From positions 1 through 64,000 of the forward strand of contig JAYMSP010000044.1 in NCBI GenBank assembly GCA_036897095.1: DNA of 64,000 nucleotides. Direction: 5' to 3'. The notes under the pieces are model-generated. The model was not told the DNA's origin, ran no database searches, and saw only the letters and a list, made by a program, of their open reading frames with translations. Made by a program: the position numbers and the translations under genes. The DNA comes from Plantago elongata (taxonomy: Eukaryota > Streptophyta > Magnoliopsida > Lamiales > Plantaginaceae). Every line of letters starts with the position of its first letter. Position 1 is the first letter of the stretch. Shown piece after piece: positions 26,411 through 39,253 of the stretch.

Positions 26411-28339
26411 CTTAACCTAATCATTTGGTATAATTTTGACTCTATATTTTTGTGCATCAACTCCAACATATTAAGAAGCACAAATAAAGGGTATTCTTCT
26501 CGTATTAAAGTCAAATATATCCATAATATTATTTCAACAACTTCAACCTCATATGATTGAGCCTATTGTAAAAAATAAAAACATCAAATGTATCTTGACC
26601 AATATATAAAAAGAAAAAATCAAGAAGAATATTCGTAGAGTTGCATTTGAATACACCATTATAGGAGATAATAGCCGACTTTATGAAAATAGATGAGTTA
26701 TAAAGTCAATTTTTCTTCATGAATTCGTTTATGTTAATATTTTTCGGAGTTTTGTACATGGGATCTGATAAAAACAATAAAATGCAATCACTATACAAAA
26801 AAAAAATACATTGAAAGATATACTGGCTGGAGATGCAACTAATTCCATAAAATTCTTATGGCTATGACATAATATCGTTTACGCTTAATAAAAATAAAAA
26901 TGATAAAATCAATTCATATAAACAATTATTCTAGTGGTATGTGGGCAATAAAATTTATGTCGTTAAACATGAGTTTACGGGACTTAAATCCGACTGGAGT
27001 TTTAACACTTTTTTATATTGTAGTTTGCATGGTTTTCCTTTGTTTTTAATCTTATAATTTGGATGAACATACTTATCTCAATGCATAATCCATTTTTATT
27101 GGTGGATATAGGTCACTTTCAAAATAGTAACAACGTAATTATGATGAAAAACTTCTGATTTGTTACTTTATTATGGAAGGGATCTAAAGGTTTTTGTTCC
27201 GAATTCAACTTTTCGAATAGTTCTAATTTCATTACTCATCTATTTAATGGAAATTTTTTCGCTAATTTCACTATCTCACATACTTTATTCACTATGTACT
27301 ATGTTACTTTATGCAATTTATTTTATACTTTATTACCATATCTCTATTTCATTCACTATTTACTTAAAACTTGTGTTCGAATATGTGGGTAATTAAAATT
27401 GAGACAAAAGTAGTATTACATTTTGATGCCAACACGAATATCAAACTCAGCTGTCCCTTATTCGAAAAGAATTTATTTTCTCTTACTTTATTTACTATTT
27501 CATATATTTTTTTAAATATAATATTACTATTACAATAATTGAACAAGGACGATCATATCATTTGATACATTTCTAGATTCTAATAATACTTCTTTATACA
27601 AAGAGTATAATCACTCATTTTAGGGAATCAAAAGGTTTACTATTAGGTACTGGCCTACGGGTGTCTACGTCAATCACAATGTTCCATACTTTATTAACTC
27701 CATTTTCTATTTTTCTACTTTATTCATTATGTCTCATATTTTATTAAATTTACTTTAAAATTTATATCTCTAATATGGTTCATAATTATGAGGGCTTGGA
27801 GTCAAATATGCAATGCAAATTTATTAAAGTTCATTCGCAGATTAACTTCTTATATCAAAACAATACAAAAGAGAACATTGATCTCTTATATCACTTGATC
27901 TTAAATTTTTAAAAAAATAAAAAGATATTTAGTAATTTGAAATATTGGAATATTAAGATGATCTTTTCTTCTAGAAAAAATAAGTGTTATAAAAGGCAAT
28001 TGAAAAATTCAAAGGTATCGAGCCTAGCTAGCATCATGAGTCAAATGATAATCCAATTTATTACAAAGTCAAAAAAAATAATTAAAACTAAAAGCCTGAA
28101 AAAAGCTTGATAGGAGTCAAATTCCTTGAATATTGACACCTAATGAAGAGATGGTGTGTCATGCATGGTGATGTAATTGACAAAAATAATTCTCAAAAAC
28201 ACATTCCTTCATTATTGAAGTGTTTATAAATCCCAATTCTTGAGCAAACAAATTTGTACATGCACAATCAATGATTTAACAATCCTTCGAATCATGTATA
28301 TGAGGAATTATCATTCAATTCCATCAAACAACAACACCT

Positions 28340-28445
28340 AAACTATTTCGAATACGACACCTAACTTTACTCCGGCTGGTAAACAATGAATTGAGGCATC
28401 AAAATTTATTTTAATACTATCCCATATAGGTTGTCTAGCACAAAG
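28340..28445 (-). mobile_element. Possible LINE-type RNase H fragment
   Basis: On the minus strand a short frame reads WDSIKINFDASIHCLPAG followed by VKLGVVF. This resembles the beta-1 strand of the plant RVT_3/RNase H domain (KINFDAS...GVVFR) commonly found at the 3' end of LINE-1 ORF2. Only about 30 residues are recognisable, with no neighbouring reverse transcriptase, so this is a fragment at best. Confidence 0.3.
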
Positions 28446-29062
28446 TACCCTGAACATCACATGAAAAGATCCGTTGTGAACCCTTGTGTCTGTGAATATA
28501 GACTTCGAAAATTGAGTAGACTCCAAAGGATCGAACCCAAAGTTTTGTTACCGTACATTTTCTCTTTGAAATTTGAATAAAGAAAAGCATAATTTAGTGA
28601 CATTATTGGTACAGACAGTCTAACTTTTTGCTGCAACTAATAATAAAGTTTGTTGCAGTGGCTGCCGCTCATCTTGATCAGCTCAATTGTATCATTCATG
28701 TCAAACTTCCATCACCGACAATTCTCCACTGCTCCATCTCACATTAGCACTATTCACTCACTATCTTCTTCTACTCAGTAAGCTTCTTTTTTATCAATTC
28801 GCACACTTTCTTCAAATCACTCGTGCCTTAGTTCAAATCAAGAATTTTACATACTGCAATAAATCTTTTATTGTTACTCAAAGTTTTTCACTTACATGTC
28901 ATTCTTTTCTTTCTGGGATTGATGCATTGAAGCCTAAAGGAGCTGTCTTTTTGTAAGTTTATTCATGGAATAATGCTGCACCAATAAATGTATGTAGAAC
29001 TGTAGAGTGTATTGGAAATTTTGATTACTCTGTGGTATTTATTGTGGGATCAATTATTTGTA

Positions 29063-32000
29063 ATGAATTACTCGGTAAGAGTTCAAAAGCTACTCCAGCC
29101 TGAGAAGAGGAAATGGTTGTTGTTGGTGGGTTTTGTGGCTCTAACTCATTTGTTCTGTCAATCTTTGATGTTGCCTTATGGTACTGCACTCTTGTCAATG
29201 TTGCCTGAGGGTCAACATAGAGACACTATAGATGGTCTAGAGTCTCCCGTTTTGACTTTGATTGGTGAGGTTGGTTCGTCGAATTTGAATAGCAAGTTGG
29301 TTAAGGTGAGTGGAGCAAGAGGCACTACTAGTTATAATGTTGGTGGGAATGTTGATAGAATTATTGAGAAGGATAAGGAAGATAAATTGGATGTGTCTTT
29401 AGAAGTAGATGACTTGGACAATGATCTTCAGTTTCTCGAGGATGAAACGCTGGATAGTGTTGATGGTGACTTGAAGGATGAGTTGGTTATTAGAAATGGT
29501 GTAAGAGATGGAAAAACCATCAAGCCAACCAATGGTTCTGTTATTGTATCACAGGCTTCGGTTATTTCACGTGCTGAGCCTCTGTTGATTAAATCTGTTA
29601 TAGAGAAAAGAACAGCATCTGAGGTGAACAGCTCCACTGGTTCTTTAACTAACACTCCAGTTAAGAAGGAGATGCGGTGTAACATGCCACCTAAAACAGT
29701 AATGCTCATAGGTGAAATGGAGAGGTTACTAGTTCGACACCGTGCCCGTTCACGTGCTATGGTATGTGTTTTGCTTCATAAAACATAAAACCAAGGTCTT
29801 TGTCTTGTGCTCTATAAGTCATCTGAACTTTTAATTGATCCGATTGCAGAAACCACGGTGGTCCTCTGAGCGTGACCAGGAAATTATGAATGCTAAATTA
29901 CAGATTGAAAGTGCACCTGTTTTGAAGAACCAACGGGACCTTTATGCACCTCTATTTCGAAATGTATCCATGTTCAAAAGGTTGGTGTCTTATATACTTT
30001 GGCTTTGAAAGCTGGTATGTGTCCTTTCTTATGTTTCGTGCATCTATTCCTTTTCAACTTGCGAAGTCTGATCTAAGTTTATGGCTATTTCGATGTTAAA
30101 TAAGTAAATTCAGGAAAAAGAAGAACTAACTTGTACTTTACTTTATTACCCTTAAGAGTGAGATAGTTTCAGTCTTATGTATAAATCCTCTAATTATTGT
30201 GGAATGGTCAGAGACTCAGATATCAGTATAACATGAAAATGGAGACATACATTTCTTGGGAAATATGGAGAAGTTGTGTGCCATTAAAGATTCCGAAACA
30301 TAACTCCTGGAGTTTTCAAAATTACTAAATATGACGTATTGCATATTGATCACGACAAGCCATTACCAGTTGTCTGATATGGTGTGGTCCATTCTGCCTC
30401 CAGAATGCCTTACTTTACCTTAGTCGCCCAAAACTTATTATTTGTTTGCCTCACGAGAGGATTGAATCCTATACATTTAGTTATGAAATCTTTGATCACC
30501 TATTTTTGTAAAACTGGGAACTTCCCCTGATACAAGGCAGATTCGCTTTCCTTTGTTTTTTCAAATTTAATCCGTGTTCTACTTCACTAAGCAGTACCGT
30601 AGCTGATACTGATAGGGATCGTCGCAACTCCTTATTTTTGCCGACAAACAGTTTTTAATAACTTGGGACAATGCAGACCTCAAAAATCTCGCTCTCCTTG
30701 TTTTGTTTTCAACTGGCTTTGCTTTGGACTGGCAGGAGCTATGAACTCATGGAACGTGTTCTTAAGGTGTACGTATATAAAGAAGGTGAGAAGCCTATCT
30801 TTCATCAGCCAGTGCTTAAGGGATTATATGCATCTGAGGGATGGTTCATGAAATTGATGGAGGGGAACAGGCAATTTGTTGTAAAAGATCCTAGGAAAGC
30901 TCATCTATTTTACATGCCATTCAGTTCACGTATGCTAGAATTCTCACTATATGTACGTAACTCCCACAACCGGACAAACCTGCGCCAGTATTTGAAGGAT
31001 TATTCTGAGAAAATTGCTGCAAAATATCGTTTTTGGAACAGAACTGGTGGGGCAGATCATTTTCTTGTTGCTTGCCATGACTGGGTAAAATGTTCACTTA
31101 CCTGAAGATATTGTGTTTCCAGTCAATTATTGCAAATCAGTTATGACTTACTTTTTGCCACAAAAGATTACTCTAAATTCTGTTTTTGTACTTGGAAACT
31201 TATATTTCAGTCTCTCTTTCCTTTTAACCCCAATCGTTCAGCACTAATTTCAAGCAGTGATCTGTTCATTAAGCCACTCATTTTTTCTAGCTTCTGCAAT
31301 TATGTGTGATTTCAGCACTTCACAATAGGCATTGCAAAGACTCACTTGAAAATTTGGCCTAACACAGTGCATTCAATTATTCTCAATTATGTCATTCGCA
31401 CTCCTCATGATTTCCTCTCTAATGCCGCATGTTAATCCATTATGTACATTTACAGGCTCCGTATGAAACTAGACACCACATGGAACATTGCATGAAAGCC
31501 CTTTGTAATGCAGATGTAACCATGGGTTTCAAAATTGGAAGAGATGTCTCTCTTCCAGAAACATATGTCCGCTCTGCTCGGAACCCTCTTCGTGATCTTG
31601 GAGGAAAGCCACCATCACAAAGACACATTCTTTGCTTTTATGCGGGAAGCTTGCATGGGTATCTTCGCCCCATCTTGCTGAAGCATTGGAAAGATAAAGA
31701 GTCGGATATGAGAATCCTAGGTCGAATGCCTCTAGGTGTCGCAAGCAAAATGAACTACATTGACCACATGAAAAGCAGCAAATACTGTATCTGTCCAAAG
31801 GGCTATGAGGTCAATAGTCCGAGGATAGTTGAGGCCATCTTTTACGAATGTGTGCCGATTATTATATCTGACAATTTCGTTCCGCCTTTCTTTGAAGTGT
31901 TGAATTGGGACGCTTTTTCGGTTATTTTGGCAGAGAAAGATATACCCAACTTAAGAGACATTCTCGTTTCCATACCAGAAAAGAAGTATCTTGACCTGCA

Positions 32001-32124
32001 GCTTGGTGTCCGTAAAGTTCAAAGGCACTTTCTGTGGCATGCAAAACCAGTCAAGTACGACCTCTTCCACATGACTCTTCATTCAATTTGGTACAACAGA
32101 GTTTTCCAAATGAAACTTCGGTAA
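29063..32124 (+). CDS. Exostosin-family (GT47) glycosyltransferase
   Basis: Exons: 29063-29761, 29850-29980, 30736-31084, 31456-32124; 615 residues. A type II Golgi membrane protein: short cytosolic tail (MNYSVRVQKLLQPEKRK), a single membrane anchor at about residues 17-37, an acidic, variable stem to about residue 240, then the exostosin domain (about 285-565) with YELMERVLKVYVYKEG, RNSHNRTNLRQYLKDY, GGADHFLVACHDW, ILCFYAGSLHGYLRPIL, SKYCICPKGYEVNSPRIVEAI and CVPIIISDNFVPPF. Family members add sugars to cell-wall polysaccharides or glycoproteins; the substrate cannot be read here. An in-frame ATG 51 bases upstream exists, but the start at 29063 gives the short tail usual in this group. Confidence 0.92.
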
Positions 32125-32847
32125 CAAATCGAGGAAGAACGAGTCTGAAGAGCTGCTTCCTGTCACTTTCCAACTCAGCAATCAACATCTCAAGAACCGG
32201 GTGAATCTTTCAAATGACTGTACACGATCACACTTGCTCAACTCCAAGGTAAATCTCATGTGGAGCGACTCTGAATTTGTCTGTATCTTGCTGTATTTGT
32301 AAATGGCATAGTTATGTTTAGATTTAAATGCTTGGAGCTCATTATATTCCAGGTTCTTAATAGTGCACTTACCTGTAATAGAGTTTTAGGTTCTCTGGCA
32401 GAATCACAATTGGTTTCAAGTATTACTATACCTGCTTCTTGCACATAATGGAGTCTTCTTGTCTGCATATTAAAAACAAAATAGTGTACTAATAGTCTAA
32501 TAATTAATACTAATTGTCAGCATAATTAACTAGTAGTAGTATTTTACAACATGCCAATCTGTTTTGGCCTGTCTTCCCTTTTCTCTCCATTTCCACCTAA
32601 AAGTCAAAGTCCACGGAATCAACTTCTGGCTTGCTTCCCTTTTTAGTTGTTCTAAACAACAATTTGCTGAGAGGAATAATGGAAATAAATTCATGGTCAA
32701 CTGGTGCTCGAAATTGCAAAACTAGAATAGCTGAATCTTTCACACATTACGAGTTGAGAAACCAGAGCAAAAACTCTGTTAAGCAAGAAACTACATACTT
32801 CTTGTTCTAGCTACTCTTTTGATCAAGGAGGATAGAATTTAAAGAGG

Positions 32848-35453
32848 ATGAGGATTCAGGACAAGAACAGGAGCAAAGTTAGCGTCAACATTCACGCGTG
32901 TGCTGAGGCTGGAGATCTCACTACCTTCACGAGTTTACTCAACATCAATCCCTGTCTTCTTACTGAGAAAACCATTCTTGTAAGAATCTACTTTCATTTA
33001 TTGTTCATTTTGTTATATCAAGTCATTGTTTCGATTTCTTTCTTGCATTATGTTCTGTTTCTACCCTTTACGTTTTTTCTCAAAGTCAATGTGGATAATT
33101 TGGTTACTTATCTAGATCACTAGATGAATGGCTAGGAGCCTTGACTGACAATGCCTGTATTGTTCTTCTTGATCATTTTTTTTCATCATAATCATTGAGA
33201 TACTGAAAGCTGGGCGGTCAATGTTACATCTGCTCAGGATTGATGTTCTGATGAATTTCTGTGGTCTAAGTAATTTCTTTCTCTTTTATCTTCATGCCGA
33301 GTTTTTCGTATGTACACACCTAACCAATGTAAATATTACAGTTTTGGTACAACTGAAGAAAGGCCTGTGTTATGTACTTGTGTTTAGGTGGGTGCACGCC
33401 ATAGATTTAGTTTCCTACTAATCGTCAGATAGTGATTTTTCGGAAACATTAATAAGTCGAGAGTTGAATGTCTCCGGTGATGATTAAAATTCTTCTCTGT
33501 TATTTACTGTTGCATGTACCTTTTCTTCCTGGATGCAGAATGAAGAGACACCACTGCACATCTCTGCTGGTAACAATAACTTCAACATAGTGAAGCATTT
33601 GCTTGAGCGTGATGGACATGGAAAATGGGTGGATGTGAAAAATCTCGTATGTGAAAACTACCACACAGCTTAACTGATACCGTTTCAGATTGATTAAAAA
33701 TAACTATACAATTTTCATCTAAGATATCTTCACGGTTTCATTGATGTCAGCATGGAGAGACTCCATTACACTTGGCAGCTAAGAATGGATGTAATGAGGT
33801 TGCTCAGTTACTTCTTGTTCATGGTGCTGATGTAAATGCCAGAACCAATGTGCGTCCCTAACCCGATTAATCTACGCATCCTATTTCTTTTCGTTTTCAT
33901 TTAAGAATGATAGGAGTTGCAGCTAAAATGACAATATAGTCCATCTTCTTGCAGAATGGGGTGACTCCATTACATTTAGCTGTTGGTTATGCTCTACGAT
34001 CCGGTGACAAAACCATGGTGACAATACTTATGCAGAGGGGTGCAGATGCTTTTGGGCAAGACGATGTATTCCTTGTTTGGTTTATTTTATTTCATTTACA
34101 AATAATCATGGTCTTTAAACATTGTCCTAAACTGAAATCTTAGGCTCTAGCAAGATGTCATACACACCGCCATCCATGCAAGAATTTTGTGCATGTCCTT
34201 ATGGTACTTTTTTTTTATGCACAGGAGGGCATGACCCCGTTCAATTATTTCCCGCAAATTTTGCAAAATGAGTCTGCATTCCTCAACCAACAAAGCAACT
34301 TCAGCAATACGAACTACTCATGGAGTGCAAACCGAGACGATGAACAGCTGAGCAACGATGAAAATGGAATACAGGGTAAGCTGGCTGAGTTTGAAAGAGA
34401 ACTGTCCAAAATAGTGGGACTAAAAGATCTCAAAGTTCAACTTCGGAAGTTTGCTAAGGGTATGCTAATGGATGAAAAACGTCGAGCTATGGGGGTAGAT
34501 TTAGGCCCTAGAAAATTGCCTCACATGGCATTCCTTGGAAATCCTGGAACAGGTATTTGCGATAGACAAACAATTTGCTACATCAGACTGGCCTTTTGAC
34601 CCTTTTTGAGCTAAGGCTAAGTAAGTAGACTGCTGACTACAATATGCTTGCGGACATCTTGTGTACAGGTAAGACTACTGTAGCACGAATCTTGGGCAAA
34701 ATGCTTTGTTCGGTTGGTGTGCTTTCGGAAGAAAAACTAACAGAAGTGCAAAGATCAGATTTGGTCGCAGAATATCTAGGTCAAACTGCAACAAAGACCA
34801 AGAATAAGGTATAAATTAGTAATATCATCCCATTTATGCACTGTATTTCCAAATTATGGGAGTCTGTAATCGTAACTTTAACCTGCACGGCTGCACAGAT
34901 TAAAGAGGCCATGGGGGGCGTGTTGTTTGTAGATGAAGCCTATCGTTTAGCACCTGAGAAGGGTGCATCAGGAGGTTTTACCGACTATGGTGTTGAAGCA
35001 CTAGAAGAGATCATGTCCGTGTTAGAAGATGGAGAGATTGTTGTCATTTTTGCAGGCTACACTGAACCAATGAAGCGTGTATTCTCATCCAACGAAGGAT
35101 TTTGTAGGCGAGTGACACATTTTTTCCAGTTTGATGACTACACATGTGATGACCTTGCTGAGATGCTTATGATAAAGATGACTAAGCAGAATGAGAAGAG
35201 CAGGTTATACGGGTTCAAGCTCCACCCTTCGTGTACTAAAGTAGCAGTTCATGCATTGATCGAGAGAAACTCAACCGAGAAGCTAAGGAACAAACTGAAT
35301 GGAGGTCTGGTGGATCACGTGCTGAATAATGCTAGGGAGAACTTGGATTCGAGGTTGACATTACAGTCGAAAGGCGATGAATTGTTAACGGTTATGCTAC
35401 CTGATTTAGAGGCCGGGATTCGAGCTTTAGCTGATCGAATAAAAGTGGAGTGA
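32848..35453 (+). CDS. Ankyrin-repeat plus CbbX-type AAA ATPase
   Basis: Exons: 32848-32979, 33539-33646, 33751-33849, 33955-34065, 34225-34552, 34669-34808, 34899-35453; 490 residues. Ankyrin repeats occupy about residues 14-150 (NEETPLHISAGNNNFNIVKHLL; HGETPLHLAAKNGCNEVAQLLL; NGVTPLHLAVGYALR). After a linker comes one AAA+ domain: Walker A GNPGTGKTTVAR (about 253-264, split by an intron), Walker B GGVLFVDEAYRL (about 312-323), sensor-1 region VVIFAGY, and an arginine pair in FCRRV (about 374-378). The AAA part is of the CbbX/SpoVK group, whose red-type members remodel Rubisco; the job of the plant ankyrin form is not established to my knowledge. It matches an Arabidopsis protein of the same architecture (At3g24530 as I recall). 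Confidence 0.92.
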
Positions 35454-35529
35454 TCAAAGAGAAAAGAAGTGAGACATGTTGAACTCTGTTGCATATTCTT
35501 GTGTATCAATGCTGATATAGCTATGACTG

Positions 35530-35850
35530 ATGTGTATCTTGTATCTAATTTCTTGAATTGCTCAAGCTAATCTTCTAGTTGCTCAAGTTTTAGTCTTAAT
35601 GATGTATATCGAAGATGTTGTATCTACATCGACTTCACCCGTTTAATACTAGATATGGTATACTTCTTTGACATAATAAGGAAATTAGGAAAAAGGAGAA
35701 AAATACAGTGAGCAATCAGTCACTGAAAATGGTTCGGATAATACAAATCGCCTCGCCGTTTCTCCTCCCCCCTCCGCTACTTGTTACCGGAGGTTAACTT
35801 CCCTCAATTTCTCCTCAGGTATTATTAATTTCTTGAATTGTTGTATTAAC
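35530..35850 (+). pseudogene. Internally deleted copy of the glyoxalase I promoter and first exon
   Basis: Colinear with 38323-39450, the 5' region of the glyoxalase I gene, but in pieces: 35530-35590 matches about 38325-38390; 35600-35735 matches about 38963-39095; 35736-35754 matches about 39253-39272; 35750-35835 matches about 39319-39400. About 570, 155 and 48 bp of the source are absent between pieces. The copy keeps the ATG and the exon 1 donor with the start of intron 1, so it is a DNA-level duplicate and not a retrocopy. The coding part is shifted out of frame and reaches a stop soon after. It lies only 230-350 bp upstream of the S14 start codon. Confidence 0.85.
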
Positions 35851-35883
35851 ACTAGCCCAGTGCCACTGATCTGGTCTGAAACG

Positions 35884-36006
35884 AGCCCAACCCAAAAGCA
35901 AGGCCTATTATTTGCAGGCCTAGCCCGTTGAACCCAGTATCACACCAATAACAAATTTAAGGGGCAAATTGGTAAAGTAGGACCGGATCCAGAAATAAAA
36001 ACCCTA
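35884..36006 (+). promoter_or_regulatory. Ribosomal-protein promoter motifs (site II and telo-box)
   Basis: agccca at 35884-35889 is the reverse of the site II motif TGGGCT, and aaaccctag at about 35998-36006 contains the telo-box AAACCCTA. This pair is typical of plant ribosomal-protein and growth-linked promoters (TCP and TRB factors). It sits 75-200 bp before the S14 start codon. Confidence 0.6.
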
Positions 36007-36080
36007 GTCCAGACCTTATACCTTCTCTCGCCGTTTCTCACAACCAGTAGTGCTCGATCGTTTACTTGCCGTAACCAGTC

Positions 36081-37729
<1,649 letters not shown>

Positions 37730-39253
37730 GCTTTTCTTGTTATGTGTGAAGATCTTCCAGCACCAGGAGGCCAAGTTTTGGATTACTTATGCCGAATATT
37801 TAGCTAGTGGTACTTTGAGTTGATCAAATACAATTTGTCAGTTTGAACCTTTAATGTTTTTGTTTTTCTAAGGAGCTATCTTGGATCACCATTTCATTCT
37901 CTCATATGCTTACCTTTTTTGTTTCTTAAATTTGCTACATTAACCTGCATGTTTTTATTTTTGTTACCTGCTTGTTTCTTGTTTCTCGTTTCTGTAGTTG
38001 CTTCAAGAGTTGAAATCCCTTAACTTCACCAGCATCAACCCCTAATCACTGTCATGCCATTAACTATCTTCCCACCTTGCTCATTACATTACCCTACACA
38101 GCCTGGAACGATACAAGTATTAAATATCTTTCTGGGTCGTCATACAGAATGAGAACTAGCTATATATGTAGATGTTGAAGAGCCCAAGAGGTATAAATGA
38201 AGAATAAACACATTATAAATTCATCTTGTTCTCCACTTCTCCATCAATTCAAGAATTAAGCTACTTCAAATTCTCATTTTGCTCTGTATTTGTATCTGAA
38301 ACCTTGCCTTGCAGATTGGATCTATGACATGATGCGTATCTTGTAATCTAATTTCTTGAATTGCTCAAGCTAATCATCTAGTTTCTCCCTGAAGAAATTC
38401 TGATTCTCAATTGACACCAACTTGAAAATTTTGATTCTCAAGTTACCATCCAATCGAGTACTAAACAAGTAAAGTGATATTAACTCAATAGCAAATGAGC
38501 TTCAAAACTCTGAACTTTAACAAACCAAGCGGATAGATGTTAGTGCTAACCGTGGCATATCATCAAGTCATCAGCAGCCAGCAAGTAGAATATATTGAGT
38601 ACTTGAGTTCCAATGAGTGAGGGAAATGGGCAATTACAGATCTGGGAAAGTAAAATCATTCATCAGATCAAAAAGATTAAGCTATACACTATAGTTTATG
38701 GCCATTTGTAAGTAAACACGTAACCAGATTCCGTCAACTTTAACTTGCTGGCAATTCGAGAATCCAATCCCAATGAGCCAGCCTATCCTCCCGGCTTGAT
38801 TGAGTTGATTCATGACTCACCTGCCTTACATCACACCTCCAATTTTATTTCTCGTTTTTCTCACCACTTTTATATTCAAAATACATATTTTCATATTTAA
38901 TTATAAATCTTGCATGTTGAATTTGATGCTTACTAAAATATTATATGTATAATAAGTTTTCCTCTTAATAATATATGTTAAAGATATTGTATCTATATAG
39001 ACTTCACTCACTCGTTTAATACTCGATATGACATAAATACATAATTTAGGAAAATAGGAAAAGGGTGGAAAATACAGTGAACAGCCAGTCACTGAATGGT
39101 CAGCTAAGAGCCCATTTGATTTGAACCGCTAAACAAAATCTTTTTTTTTTTTTAAGTTTTATTCTATTCTTTCCTTAAATTGTTCATCTGAATCAGCTGT
39201 CTGGAACAGGACAAATCCATTTTTCTCTTCTCTTGTGTTGTGTTTTGGTGAAA
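37730..39253. other. Spacer and glyoxalase promoter region
   Basis: S14 3' untranslated region followed by AT-rich sequence. Parts of it (about 38323-38390 and 38960-39095) are the source of the fragments found upstream of S14. A T run at 39140-39152 and a short leader precede the glyoxalase ATG. No other gene is visible. Confidence 0.6.

Larger units (their letters stand above)
23219..29062. other. Repeat-rich spacer between the MUN gene and the exostosin gene (divergent)
   Basis: Holds a hAT-like MITE (24636-25102), a minisatellite (about 25730-26410), a possible LINE fragment (about 28340-28445) and otherwise AT-rich sequence. The last few hundred bases before 29063 look like promoter and 5' leader of the exostosin gene; a GTAAGT at 28952-28957 might be the donor of a leader intron. 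No gene is seen. Confidence 0.6.

Noticed and set aside
34144-34211. Extra exon in the ankyrin-AAA gene with the reading ALARCHTHRHPCKNF
   Set aside because: Not ankyrin-like; joining 34065 directly to 34225 gives QDDEGMTPFNYF, which matches the family.
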